Shown here: piece by piece, positions 53,103 through 61,836 of the stretch
How positions within the stretch are numbered: position 1 is the stretch's first letter
How the letters are laid out: each line of letters starts with the position of its first letter
Origin: Nocardia carnea NBRC 14403
GTDB lineage: Bacteria; Actinomycetota; Actinomycetes; Mycobacteriales; Mycobacteriaceae
Direction: 5' to 3'
NCBI RefSeq assembly: GCF_000308515.1
Contig: NZ_BAFV01000124.1
Span: 1 to 64,000 of the forward strand
Length of the DNA: 64,000 bases
Position numbers and translations under genes: made by a program
The notes under the pieces: generated by a model
What the model saw: only the letters and a program-made list of their open reading frames with translations
Database searches by the model: none
What the model was told of the DNA's origin: nothing

Positions 53103-53810
53103 TCAGGGCAGTGGTGCCGCGGCATATCGGACAGCCGGCTTACCGGGACCGACGACCAGTTCGGTGCCCGGTTCCCCGTCGCGGAGCAACTGCTCGACGG
53201 CGGCCGCCACCTCGTCCGCTGCCAGCATCGGGATCCCGGCCGCGCGGAAGTGTTCCCGTCCGCCCGCGGTGAGCGGAGTGTCCACCAGACCGGGGCATAC
53301 CGCGCTCAGCCGGATGCCTTCGCGTGCAAGGGATCCGTGCAGGGCACGGACAAGACCGATGACCGCGTGTTTGGTCATGGTGTAGATCGGGTCCTGGGGG
53401 ACGCCTCTGATCCCCGCGTACGAGGCGGTGACGACGATGGACCCGCCGCCTTGCCGGCGCATCACCGGCAGTGCTGCGCGTAGACCCCAGACGACGGCGT
53501 GCTGGTTTACGCCCACGACCGCGTGATATCGGTCCAGATCGAGGTCGGCCGGATCCTTGTCCACGGAATTCGTTCCGGCGTTGAGGACGAGCAGGTCGAG
53601 CCGTTCGCCGGCGGCGGCCACGGCGGCGCGGGAGACGGCCGGATCGGTGAGATCGCCGACGATTGCCTCGCCGCCGAGTTCCATGGCGATCTGCCGGACG
53701 AGCGGGTCACGGTCCACCAGCACACAGCGGACGCCGTCGGCTGCCAGCCGCCGGGCGGTGTGCTCGCCGATTCCGCCGGCCGCCCCGGTGATCACTGCGG
53801 TCTCTGCCAT
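53103..53810 (-). CDS. Short-chain dehydrogenase/reductase
   Basis: A 235-residue SDR with TGAAGGIG (8-15), LVLNAGT for the NAG motif and Tyr-x3-Lys in IYTMTKHA. The ATG at 53810 has GAGGGA at suitable spacing; an earlier in-frame ATG is less good. It has its own promoter with an overlapping inverted repeat. It lies downstream of a same-strand TetR gene, separated by 214 bases. Confidence 0.9.
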   Translation of the reverse strand: MAETAVITGAAGGIGEHTARRLAADGVRCVLVDRDPLVRQIAMELGGEAIVGDLTDPAVSRAAVAAAGERLDLLVLNAGTNSVDKDPADLDLDRYHAVVGVNQHAVVWGLRAALPVMRRQGGGSIVVTASYAGIRGVPQDPIYTMTKHAVIGLVRALHGSLAREGIRLSAVCPGLVDTPLTAGGREHFRAAGIPMLAADEVAAAVEQLLRDGEPGTELVVGPGKPAVRYAAAPLP

Positions 53811-53846
53811 AGCCACTCCCTCGGCGCACACCCTGTTCCTCAGGTG

Positions 53847-53880
53847 AGAATACCCTTCCCGAAACTAAGAATGCAATTCT
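53847..53880 (-). promoter_or_regulatory. SDR promoter overlapped by AGAAT-GCA-ATTCT
   Basis: On the minus strand: TTGCAT (53876-53871), an 18-base spacer, TATTCT (53852-53847). The -35 lies in the inverted repeat AGAAT-GCA-ATTCT (53868-53880). A similar word, AGAATGCGAATT, occurs at 54649, in front of the TetR and MpaB-like genes, which suggests that the TetR controls both. Confidence 0.55.
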
Positions 53881-54024
53881 GGAAGCGAGGGAAGAGGGCG
53901 GAGATAGGAATTTCGCGAGCGTGGGTTCGCGTATTCGCACTGCATGTTCGGCGGCCGGACCGGCCGGTCGCGGGCCTGGGCGGGTGCGACGGTATTCGCG
54001 TACTGCTCGGCTTCGCCCGTGGAT

Positions 54025-54645
54025 TCACGGTCCGCGGAAGTAGTTCAGGACCATCCGCGTGAGGTTGGTGAGGAAGGCGTCGCGCGGGATGTCGGGCCGG
54101 TCGAGGATGTAGCGAACCGTCAGATGCTCCACGGTGCGGACGAGCATCCAGGCGGCGGCCGCAATGTTCGTATCCTGCGGCGGCCGGTATCCGCGCAGTG
54201 TCAGCGCGGCGCGGGTGAGTTCGGCGATCTGGTCCTCGAAGTTCACCACGGTATGCCCGACACTGAGTCTGGGGGTCTGCTCGACCACGGCACGCAGTAG
54301 TTCCGGTTTGTCACCCAGGGCATCCAGCAGGGCCGAGACGGACTGCCGTAGCGCGATCTCGGGCGGTTCGGTCATGCACTGCAGCACCTGTGCGCGGACC
54401 CGGCCGGAGACCTCGCTGTTGTAGCGGTCGATCGCGGCGCCGATCACCGCGTCCTTGTTCGGGAAGTACTGGTACAGCGAGCCGGGGCTGATCCGGGCGG
54501 CGGCCGCTATCCGGTTCGTCGATGCTCCCTCGTAACCGTGCGCGATGAGTACGGCCTGGCCGGCGTCGATGATGCGCTCGACCATCTCCCGTGAACGCTG
54601 CTGCCGCGGTGTCCGGCGGAGGGTGGCGCGGGGTACGGGCGGCAT
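54025..54645 (-). CDS. TetR family transcriptional regulator
   Basis: A 206-residue TetR protein with the helix-turn-helix near residues 40-70 (GASTNRIAAAARISPGSLYQYFPNKDAV). The C-terminal domain is of the TetR_C type, with an unknown ligand. It diverges from the MpaB-like gene over only 49 bases, so it probably controls it. Confidence 0.92.
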   Translation of the reverse strand: MPPVPRATLRRTPRQQRSREMVERIIDAGQAVLIAHGYEGASTNRIAAAARISPGSLYQYFPNKDAVIGAAIDRYNSEVSGRVRAQVLQCMTEPPEIALRQSVSALLDALGDKPELLRAVVEQTPRLSVGHTVVNFEDQIAELTRAALTLRGYRPPQDTNIAAAAWMLVRTVEHLTVRYILDRPDIPRDAFLTNLTRMVLNYFRGP

Positions 54646-54694
54646 ATCAGAATGCGAATTGAACGCGAGTATTTATTCGTGTCAGCATCCGCTC

Positions 54695-56080
54695 ATGCTG
54701 CCACAGGAGCCGATCACGAGCCCTCCGGGCCGGGAATCCGATCTCGTCGACACCGGCAAACGACACCGGTTCGACTACTACTTCCGTCCCGGTATGCCGT
54801 TGCGCCCGCCGCCGCCCCGGATCGCCCCGTCCGGGCTGTGGTTCGAATCCCGGAAACAGATGCTCTCGCCGTGGATCGATATCCGGCGGGTCCCGGTGCA
54901 GACGCCGCAGGCCCGGATGATGGCCGATCATCTCTGGCAGGGCGACGAACTGATGGACGGTGTGGTGGCTGCCTTCGCCCGGGTGGGCACCGCGGCGGGG
55001 CGGCGGATGCTCGACCAGGCGCTCGCGCACGGTATCGATACTGTCGGCGAGCCACCCGCCGAACTCGTCGCGCTGTTCGAACACCTCGACAATCCGCCCG
55101 GCTGGTTCGACCCGCAGCGCTGGGAACGGGGGCGCCGGCTGTGGCTCAACGCCTCGATGTCGGGGAAGACCGCCATGCTGATCCAGGACTTCATGGGCAC
55201 CTTCGTGGGCGCCGAGGTCGCGTCGGCGACCGGTGCGACAGGTCGTTATGTCAACGACCCCTACCGGCGGAACCTGGAGACCGCGAACTGGTTTCGCAGT
55301 ATGACGGTGGCCGGCGCGCTGGATCGCCGGTCGCGGACGTTCCAGGACACGGTGCGGGTGCGCCTGATGCACGCACAGGTGCGGGCGGGGTTGAAGAAGG
55401 CGTGGGGGCCAGACCATTTCGCGCGGCATGGCAACCCGATCTCCAATTCGACGATGATGGGCGCCGCCGTGACCTTCGGGCTGACACCGCTGTGCTTCGA
55501 CCATGTGCACGGCCGGCGCGCCGATGCGGAACAACTCGACGATGTCATGCACTACTGGGCGGGTATCGCCCATGTGTTCGGTGTCGCCCCGGAACTGATC
55601 CCGGCAACAGCCGTGGAAGGGATGCGACTGGTCGACTATATGGTCGCCACCGCGGGAACGGCGCCTGCCTGGACTGCCCGGATGGCCGGTGCGGCGACCA
55701 GGGGCTTCGCCGGAGACGGAGCCGTGGCGCGGGCAAAGGTATCCGCCGCCGCGCCGGTTGCGGGAATGATGGCCTACTACAGCAGCGACGTGCTGGTCCG
55801 GGAACTGCTGGCGGAAACCCCGCTGCGGAATGTGCCGTTACAACCGTGGAAGGCGGCGACCGGTCTGGTCTCGACCGTGGAGGTCCGGGCGCGGGCGCTG
55901 GGCGATACGTTGCCGGGCGCGCAGCGCCGGCTCGCTCGTCGAGCACGCCGGGACGATCCGATGTGGCGGTGGCAGTCGCGGATCGCACGGGCCGCCGCGG
56001 TGCGGGCCGGGATCCGCGATACGCCCTACGATCACCACGACGGATCCGCGGACGGGCAGCTACGCAGTATCCGGCGGTGA
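54695..56080 (+). CDS. DUF2236/MpaB-like oxygenase
   Basis: A 461-residue member of DUF2236 (oxygenase MpaB family, which includes the heme-dependent latex-clearing protein Lcp and fungal MpaB). A core region with GTFVGAEVASATGATGRY and FRSMTVAGALDRRSRTFQDT matches the helical family fold, and RVRLMHAQVR is a conserved helix carrying a histidine. The ATG at 54695 has no clear ribosome site and may be close to the transcription start. It overlaps the 2Fe-2S ferredoxin gene by four bases, an unusual pairing that suggests the ferredoxin supplies electrons. Confidence 0.82.
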   Translation: MLPQEPITSPPGRESDLVDTGKRHRFDYYFRPGMPLRPPPPRIAPSGLWFESRKQMLSPWIDIRRVPVQTPQARMMADHLWQGDELMDGVVAAFARVGTAAGRRMLDQALAHGIDTVGEPPAELVALFEHLDNPPGWFDPQRWERGRRLWLNASMSGKTAMLIQDFMGTFVGAEVASATGATGRYVNDPYRRNLETANWFRSMTVAGALDRRSRTFQDTVRVRLMHAQVRAGLKKAWGPDHFARHGNPISNSTMMGAAVTFGLTPLCFDHVHGRRADAEQLDDVMHYWAGIAHVFGVAPELIPATAVEGMRLVDYMVATAGTAPAWTARMAGAATRGFAGDGAVARAKVSAAAPVAGMMAYYSSDVLVRELLAETPLRNVPLQPWKAATGLVSTVEVRARALGDTLPGAQRRLARRARRDDPMWRWQSRIARAAAVRAGIRDTPYDHHDGSADGQLRSIRR

Positions 56081-56373
56081 AGTGGAAGCGACGGCGCGGC
56101 CGTCCCGAGCCGCCGCGGGTAGTGATCGTCGAATTACGCCGGTCCGGTGTCGAACTCGTGGTCCCGCCCACGTCGACCGTGCTCGAAGCGCTGGAGCGCA
56201 ACGGGTTCGCCGTCGCCTCGATGTGCCGTGCCGGAGTGTGCGGGGCATGCGAGCATCGGCCGCTGGAGATCGAAACGACGTCCGTGGCACGCGAAAACCG
56301 GCCGGTACCCGAACCGGTACGGCTGTGCGTGACGACCGCCGGAACCGTCACACGGCTGGTACTCGACCTCTAG
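56077..56373 (+). CDS. Small plant-type 2Fe-2S ferredoxin
   Basis: A 98-residue ferredoxin with the cluster cysteines Cys50, Cys55, Cys58 and Cys84 in the C-x4-C-x2-C-xn-C pattern of the ferredoxin domain of phthalate-dioxygenase-type reductases. It starts with a basic tail (KWKRRRGRP). It stands as a separate protein with no flavin domain. The GTG overlaps the MpaB-like stop (GTGA), so the two should be made together. Confidence 0.9.
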   Translation: MKWKRRRGRPEPPRVVIVELRRSGVELVVPPTSTVLEALERNGFAVASMCRAGVCGACEHRPLEIETTSVARENRPVPEPVRLCVTTAGTVTRLVLDL

Positions 56374-56601
56374 TAGTCCGCGGGCCGATATCGCGCCGCC
56401 GGTGAACCGGCCGGTGGGTGCGGTTGGAGAAAGTCACCAATCTGTCGACGGTCTGTTTCCGACGGCTGTACCGCTGAGTTAGGTTGGTGCGCGCGGGCCC
56501 GTATTCCCTCTCGGTTTCCGAATTCCGGTGCGACCGGAAATCTTTCCCCTGCAATCGCGGGCGAGTAAGCGGAGCCGTTTCCAGCGCCGACAGGAGCGGT
56601 A

Positions 56602-58119
56602 GTGAGCATCGAAGACCCGAACCATCCGGCCATCGCCGTCATCGGGAGTGGATTCAGTGGAATAGGTGTGGCGATAAGCCTCGTACGCGCCGGATTCACC
56701 GCGGTGACCGTGTACGAACGGGCCGGCGATATCGGGGGAGTCTGGCGTGACAACACGTATCCTGGCGCGGCCTGTGATGCACCGTCGCATCTGTACTCGT
56801 ATTCGTTCGCGCCGAATCCCGCATGGTCGCGGCGCTTCGCGCCGCAGCCGGAAATATTGGACTATCTGCGCCGGTGTGCGGACGAATACGGAATCACCGA
56901 ACATGTACGCACCCGCACCGAGATCGTGGCGGCGACATTCGACGAACACCGATATCGGTGGGAACTCACCTTGTCCTCGGGGGAGATCGCCTACGCCGAT
57001 GTGCTGATTTCGGCGTGCGGACAGTTGAGCCGGCCATCGTATCCCCGGCTACCCGGTACGGCGGATTTCGCCGGGACGGCATTCCACTCCGCCTGCTGGG
57101 ATCACGACTTCGATCCGGCGGGCCGCGATATCGCGGTGATCGGCAACGGCGCCAGCGCGATCCAGTTCGTTCCGCATCTGGTGGAGAAAGCGCACAGTGT
57201 TACCGTTTTCCAACGGCAACCGCATTGGATCAGCCCCAAACCCGACGGTGAATACGGCCCGCTGCGCCGCCGGGCGAACAAATGGCTACCACTACTGCAG
57301 AAAATTCCGCGGTTGGCGGTGTTCTGCTGGTTCGAAGGAATTCTCAATCCGATGCTGATCTCCCGGCGGGGCCGGCGCATCCTCGCCGCGCCGATCCGGC
57401 TGTGGTGCCGGTGGAATCTACGGCGGATCACCGACCCCGAGCTGCGCCGCACCCTGCTGCCCGGATACGAACTGGGCTGTAACCGCATTCTCACCTCGAA
57501 CGATTACTACACGGCACTGGACCGGGAAACCACGCGAGTGGTGACCGATCCGATCGCGACGGTACGGCCGACCGGGATAACGACCGAGGACGGGCGGCAG
57601 TTCGATGTGGACGCCATCGTCTATGCGACGGGTTTCCGTTCGCACGATTTCGTGGCGCCGATGCGGGTGACAGGGCTGGCCGGAGAGAATCTGGATACCG
57701 TGTGGAAATCCGGTGCGCGCGCCTATCTGGGGCTCACCGTGCCCGGGTTCCCGAATTTCTTCCTCATGTACGGGCCGAATACGAATGTCGGCTCCGGGTC
57801 AATCGTCCATATGCTGGAGAGCCAGATGAAATACATTGTCGGAGCCGTCGAGGAAATCTCCCGGGTGCGGTATCTGGACGTTCGGCCGGACGTGCTCGAG
57901 CGCTTCGACAGCGAAACCCGGCAGCGGCTGGCCGGCACCGTATGGAATACCGGTGGCTGTCACAGCTGGTATGTGGCCGATACCGCGGCGGGTCCGGTGA
58001 ATACGAACAACTGGCCGGGCTCGATGCTGGGATACCGGCGCAGGACCCGGCGCTTCGATGCAGACAACTACCGGACGGTCCCGCGGCCGGCCGAACCCGC
58101 GCATAACCGGCGAACCTGA
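56602..58119 (+). CDS. Baeyer-Villiger-type flavin monooxygenase
   Basis: A 505-residue FMO-like protein with the FAD-binding GSGFSG (15-20), an NADPH-binding GNGASAIQF, and the Baeyer-Villiger signature FxGxxxHxxxWD intact at residues 156-167 (FAGTAFHSACWD). It turns a ketone into an ester or lactone with NADPH and O2. The GTG start has AGGAG upstream. A TetR gene follows after four bases on the same strand. Confidence 0.92.
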   Translation: MSIEDPNHPAIAVIGSGFSGIGVAISLVRAGFTAVTVYERAGDIGGVWRDNTYPGAACDAPSHLYSYSFAPNPAWSRRFAPQPEILDYLRRCADEYGITEHVRTRTEIVAATFDEHRYRWELTLSSGEIAYADVLISACGQLSRPSYPRLPGTADFAGTAFHSACWDHDFDPAGRDIAVIGNGASAIQFVPHLVEKAHSVTVFQRQPHWISPKPDGEYGPLRRRANKWLPLLQKIPRLAVFCWFEGILNPMLISRRGRRILAAPIRLWCRWNLRRITDPELRRTLLPGYELGCNRILTSNDYYTALDRETTRVVTDPIATVRPTGITTEDGRQFDVDAIVYATGFRSHDFVAPMRVTGLAGENLDTVWKSGARAYLGLTVPGFPNFFLMYGPNTNVGSGSIVHMLESQMKYIVGAVEEISRVRYLDVRPDVLERFDSETRQRLAGTVWNTGGCHSWYVADTAAGPVNTNNWPGSMLGYRRRTRRFDADNYRTVPRPAEPAHNRRT

Positions 58120-58123
58120 CAGC

Positions 58124-58771
58124 ATGGACGCGGGGCGGGCACCGGCCGATACCGGCCCTGGGCCGAGGGCAGATTCGGTGCCGTACGAGACCGCCGACAG
58201 CGCGGTCGCGCGGCGGATCCTGGATGCCGTGGAGGGCCTGCTGGCCACCGGTGTTCCCTATACCGCGCTGTCCATGCGGCGTATCGCCGCAGCGGCGGGG
58301 CTCGCCCGGTCGACGGTGTATCGCTACTTCCCGCAGAAGAACTGTCTCCTCATCCGGCTGGTGGACGCGGATACCGAGGACGGGTTCGCGCCCGAGGAAC
58401 GCTGGTGGGCGCAGTGGCGAGCAGATGACCTCGCCGGGCTGGCCGATGCGCTGGCAGCGCTGCTCGAATTCCGCCGCAGCCGTGGACATATCCTGGATGC
58501 GCTCGCAGAGGTGGCCGCCTACGACCGCCGCGTGGCGCGATATCACGCCACGCGGGCGTCGCGGCTGTCCGATCGGGTCGTCGACAGTTTGCGGGAAACC
58601 CGGCCGGTCCGTGTCGCGTCCTCGCCGCCGGCGGACCGGACCTCGGCCTTGATCATCGTCGCCATGATAGAGCGCACCGCCGAGCTCTATGCGGCGCTGG
58701 ACCCGCCGGTCGACCCGCGAAGTATCGCGACCGCGTTGAGCAAGGCGGTAGTCGCGGTAGCGACGGGATAG
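58124..58771 (+). CDS. TetR family transcriptional regulator
   Basis: A 215-residue TetR protein with the helix-turn-helix near residues 45-75 (LSMRRIAAAAGLARSTVYRYFPQK). It begins four bases after the BVMO stop and is likely co-transcribed, so it may control that operon. The N-terminus before the domain is long and charged; the start ATG has only a weak ribosome site. Confidence 0.88.
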   Translation: MDAGRAPADTGPGPRADSVPYETADSAVARRILDAVEGLLATGVPYTALSMRRIAAAAGLARSTVYRYFPQKNCLLIRLVDADTEDGFAPEERWWAQWRADDLAGLADALAALLEFRRSRGHILDALAEVAAYDRRVARYHATRASRLSDRVVDSLRETRPVRVASSPPADRTSALIIVAMIERTAELYAALDPPVDPRSIATALSKAVVAVATG

Positions 58772-58786
58772 ACGGTTCAGGCGCGC

Positions 58787-58894
58787 GGGTCCGGGATCGG
58801 CCGCGTTCACGCGAATGCTGTGGGGTGTGAGTTCCATGGCCGCGAGCTCGGTGAGCATCAGGACTCCGGCCTGGGGCGAGCGGTACGCGCCGAT
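58787..58894 (-). pseudogene. Relic of the C-terminal half of an SDR
   Basis: On the minus strand the frame reads GIGAYRSPQAGVLMLTEL and then AMELTPHSIRVNAADPGP, which matches the Tyr-x3-Lys to NAVAPG segment of a classical SDR. The catalytic lysine is replaced by Gln, and neither the coenzyme-binding half nor a usable start is present. This is probably a decayed gene. The flanking frame does not resemble SDRs. Confidence 0.6.
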
Positions 58895-59293
58895 CCCATC
58901 AGCGTCCGGTGTCCCGCGGCCGACGGGACGAACACAATGCGACGTGCCGGCCGTGCACCCGGCCGGTGCCTCGATTCCCTTACGGCACAGCTCGCACGCG
59001 AACCTGCGACCGTATGGCCCGGCCGGAAGTGTCGCTCGTACAAGCACATTCCTCATCCGAGCATTTTTGTCCTCGGGTACCGAGCTCGCCGGGACCCCAT
59101 GAGGACCACAGGGCGCGACGAGTGTGCAATGCCGGCTACCCGGTGGTGCACGACTGCGAAACCCCTACTGCCGACTGATGTGCTCGGCAGTAGGGGTTTC
59201 CATGACCGGTCCCGGCCGGTCACGAGTCCGGGCGCGCAGTCGGGGTTCCAGCGCACCCGGCGGTATCGTGCCGGTGCCCGATCGCGGTCGGAT
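58895..59293. other. Non-coding stretch with a long perfect hairpin
   Basis: About 400 bases with no convincing gene between the SDR relic and the proline-rich protein gene. A minus-strand frame (FACELCRKGIE) has a CxxC but no recognised family. The hairpin at 59158-59200 is the only clear structure. Confidence 0.4.
59158..59200. terminator. Perfect 17-base hairpin
   Basis: GAAACCCCTACTGCCGA and its exact complement are separated by nine bases. It is 94 bases past the end of the proline-rich gene (minus strand) and about 390 bases past the TetR (plus strand). It looks like an intrinsic terminator, but it is longer and less GC-rich than the others here. Confidence 0.55.
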
Positions 59294-60055
59294 CTATCCG
59301 AGGGGCTGTTCCTCGGTGGGCTCCGCGGGAGCAGGCGGTTCCTCCGCGGGGAGCTCCGTGGCAGGCGGCTCCTCCGTGGGCAGCTCCGCAGCAGGCGGTT
59401 CGTCCGTGGGGAGCTCCGCGGCGGGCGGTTCCCCGGTGGGTTCCTGCGGGGCGGGTGTTTCCTCGGTGGGCGGCTGTTCGGCCGGCGGCTCGTCTATCGG
59501 GTGGGTGGCACAGGCGAGGATCGCCTGGCCCTTGTCCCGGGCGACTGTCCGGGCTTCGTCCGCGCTGGGCAGCACCTGCACCGAAGCGTCCTCGAACATG
59601 CAGGCCACCCGCCCCAGCAGAGTCTCCAGCGGCGGAGCTTCGGGCATCAGAGCCGGCGGAGTGCCCTCGTCCTGGGCCGGCGGCGCGGGCTCGGGGGCCG
59701 GAGCGCTCGGTTCACTCGCGGGTGGTGTTGTCTCGTCGTCCGCGGGCGGTGCGGGCGTTTCTTCTACGGGGGGAGCGGGTTCGCCCTCCGCCGGCGGGGG
59801 TGTCTCCTCACTGTCGATCGGCGGCGCCGGTTCGGTGCTCGGCGTGTTCTCTTCCTCCGTGGGCGGCGCGGGTTCGGCCGGTGCCGTCGTTTCCTCGTTT
59901 CCGGTGCTCGGTGCGGGTTCGGCCGGCGCCTCGGTGGTCGGAGTGGGCGCGGGGGTGGTGGCCGGGCCCGGCTGCGCCGACGCCAGGGGCGAAACCAGGC
60001 CGGCGGCCGCCACCGCGACCGCGAACGTGGCGAGCCTGCGGGAGGTTATCGGCAT
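59294..60055 (-). CDS. Secreted proline/glutamate-rich repeat protein
   Basis: A 253-residue exported protein: signal peptide at residues 1 to about 28 (RRLATFAVAVAAAGLVSPLASA), a low-complexity Pro/Glu/Ala/Thr region, a short ordered segment with two cysteines (VACMFEDASVQVLPS ... AILACATHP) that may form a disulphide, and a C-terminal tail of ten-residue repeats AAELPTDEPP. The ATG has AAGGA at suitable spacing. It is probably exported and extended through the cell envelope. Function unknown. Confidence 0.8.
   Translation of the reverse strand: MPITSRRLATFAVAVAAAGLVSPLASAQPGPATTPAPTPTTEAPAEPAPSTGNEETTAPAEPAPPTEEENTPSTEPAPPIDSEETPPPAEGEPAPPVEETPAPPADDETTPPASEPSAPAPEPAPPAQDEGTPPALMPEAPPLETLLGRVACMFEDASVQVLPSADEARTVARDKGQAILACATHPIDEPPAEQPPTEETPAPQEPTGEPPAAELPTDEPPAAELPTEEPPATELPAEEPPAPAEPTEEQPLG
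59331..59450. repeat. Four tandem 30-base repeats in the proline-rich gene
   Basis: Units begin at 59331, 59361, 59391 and 59421, each starting GC(A/G)GGCGG(T/C)TC. They encode ten-residue units such as AAELPTDEPP. The fourth unit is the most diverged. The copy number is likely to vary between strains. Confidence 0.8.
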
Positions 60056-60308
60056 CACAAATCCTTGCTGTTGGGTTACGGGAATTTCGAGCTCGATTAC
60101 CGATCGGTCTCCGCAGTGTATGTCCGGAGTTATTCGATATGTCGATTCCCGGCCTTTCGACATCCAACTCGCCGAACAGCCTGGGCGGCTGCACAATAGG
60201 GGGAACAATTGTTTTCGCCGAAACACGCTCCGGCCTGCGCCGGCTATTTCGGGTGGTGGTGTTCGTGTCGACGGAAATATGAAATTAGCGCTCGTTCTTT
60301 CGGCGAAT

Positions 60309-61496
60309 TCACAATTGATGCGTGGCGGCGGGGCCGGTCAAGAGTTCGAGGAATCGTTGCTGCTGCCGGCGCCCCCGGGTGGCGGCACGAGCCCGCCCGC
60401 CGGGAGCGAACCGGGCCGCGGCACTGCGCAGCAGATTCACCGGTAAACGCAGAAGCGGATACCACGGCGGCATGAACGGCCACAGGCCCAGGCGGTGCAC
60501 CGATCGCGGGCCGAGGAAGGCGGTGGCGAGGGACAGATGCTGGGCGCGCGCGAACTGGCCGCGCAGCCGGGCCATATTCGGATACGACCAGCCGAGCGGA
60601 TCCCGGGCCAGGGGAATGGCGAGCCGGCGGCTGGTCTCGTCGGGGTTCATGATCGCGGTGAGGCAGTGGAACAGGATGCGGACACCGTCGCGGAAACCGG
60701 TGGGCAGCCATCGATCTTCGACACCGATCAGCCATCCGACATAACGGGTGAGGTGAGCGGCGGCGTCGAGGTCGGCGCGGCGGGGCAGCATACCCATGGC
60801 GATACCGCCGACGAACGGGGCCAGCAGCGCGCCGACCAGAGTGGCGGCCATATCGGTCTGGTTGATCGGCAGGCCCCAGTCCTCGGTGCGCCAATCGGGC
60901 CGGTCCAGCAGATGTCTGCGGACCAGGGAATGGATGAGCCGGACACGCAGCGTCGACCGGTACCCGGGCCCGAAACGTGCCATTGCGTCCTGGCCGGATA
61001 CATCCATGGCCCAGCGCAGGGTTTCGGCGAACCGGGCGGCCGGGCCCTTCTCCAGTGCTCCGGTGCGCAACAGGGTCCGGTTGAAGCCGGAGGCCAGATA
61101 GCCGCCGAGGAACGAGACATCGCGGGCGAGGTAGAGGCCGTCCGCGCCACCCATGCGATAGACCTGCGCACCGCGTCGCAGGAGTTCCGGGTCCACCCAT
61201 TCCGGCGGTGTTTCCACACTCCGGAAGAAGGCGACCAGCGGTTCGGGTGCGTCCGGAACGGAATCGATTCCGGTGGTGAGTGCCCGTTCGAAGAGCGGAC
61301 GGGTAGTGGCGGTGCCGGCCTCGCACATCCAGGCGACGAGCTCGTCCATGGCGGGGTCGGCGACGAGCAGGGATTCGCCCAGGTCGCGCCACCGGGCGGT
61401 ATCGGACCTGCGGATGCCGAGCGCCAGTGCGAACGGACGGAGCCCGGGCACCCCGCGGGGTGTATCGGGATGGCGGGTGGGAACGATCCGGGTCAT
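60309..61496 (-). CDS. DUF2236/MpaB-like protein
   Basis: A 395-residue DUF2236 protein, related to the MpaB-like gene at 54.7 kb but shorter at the N-terminus. The core has FLGGYLASGFNRTLLRTGALEKG and the histidine-containing helix LRVRLIHSLVRRH. The ATG has GGAGG upstream, and a clear housekeeping promoter lies about 50 bases before it. It diverges from a TetR gene, which probably controls it. No ferredoxin is beside this copy. Confidence 0.85.
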   Translation of the reverse strand: MTRIVPTRHPDTPRGVPGLRPFALALGIRRSDTARWRDLGESLLVADPAMDELVAWMCEAGTATTRPLFERALTTGIDSVPDAPEPLVAFFRSVETPPEWVDPELLRRGAQVYRMGGADGLYLARDVSFLGGYLASGFNRTLLRTGALEKGPAARFAETLRWAMDVSGQDAMARFGPGYRSTLRVRLIHSLVRRHLLDRPDWRTEDWGLPINQTDMAATLVGALLAPFVGGIAMGMLPRRADLDAAAHLTRYVGWLIGVEDRWLPTGFRDGVRILFHCLTAIMNPDETSRRLAIPLARDPLGWSYPNMARLRGQFARAQHLSLATAFLGPRSVHRLGLWPFMPPWYPLLRLPVNLLRSAAARFAPGGRARAATRGRRQQQRFLELLTGPAATHQL

Positions 61497-61546
61497 GAAT
61501 ACGGTCCTCCGAACGGCCTGCGGTGCCCATATACCGAAGTGAAACG

Positions 61547-61575
61547 AACATACGAAGGTCGTTGCACGGTGTCAA
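61547..61575 (-). promoter_or_regulatory. Consensus promoter of the DUF2236 gene
   Basis: On the minus strand TTGACA (61575-61570), a 17-base spacer, TATGTT (61552-61547). Transcription would start near 61540, about 44 bases before the start codon. The rest of the intergenic stretch 61497-61836 holds the TetR promoter, with TACATT about 15 bases before its ATG as a possible -10. Confidence 0.75.
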
Positions 61576-61836
61576 TGCGTTTGTCATATAACACCGGACC
61601 GTTTCGGTTCTCGGCCTGCGAGTAGGTGTAGCCGGTCCGGCCGTCGGTGCCGACACACGCGGTGTTTTCTCCCCGGCATCCATATGGTGACTCCGCTCGG
61701 CTTGTGGCAGAACACAAACCGAGAGGTGATACGTCCCGCGTTTCTCCGGGCACTTCGTATCGACTGCGCAACGGTGTACCCGGGAGCGGCGGATTGTATC
61801 GACTATTGGTATGCCTCGGTTGGTACATTGAAAATC

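Noticed and set aside
52797..53483. A 228-codon plus-strand frame running into the SDR gene
   Set aside because: Half of it is antisense to the SDR, and the rest has no resemblance to a protein family.
58965..59030. A stretch on the minus strand resembling a tRNA T-arm (GCAGGTTCG)
   Set aside because: No acceptor stem, anticodon arm or CCA-compatible fold could be drawn around it; it is not a tRNA gene.
59331..59450. Possible CRISPR-like or VNTR array
   Set aside because: The four units are contiguous, with no spacers, and are in frame within a protein gene, so this is a coding tandem repeat and not a CRISPR array.
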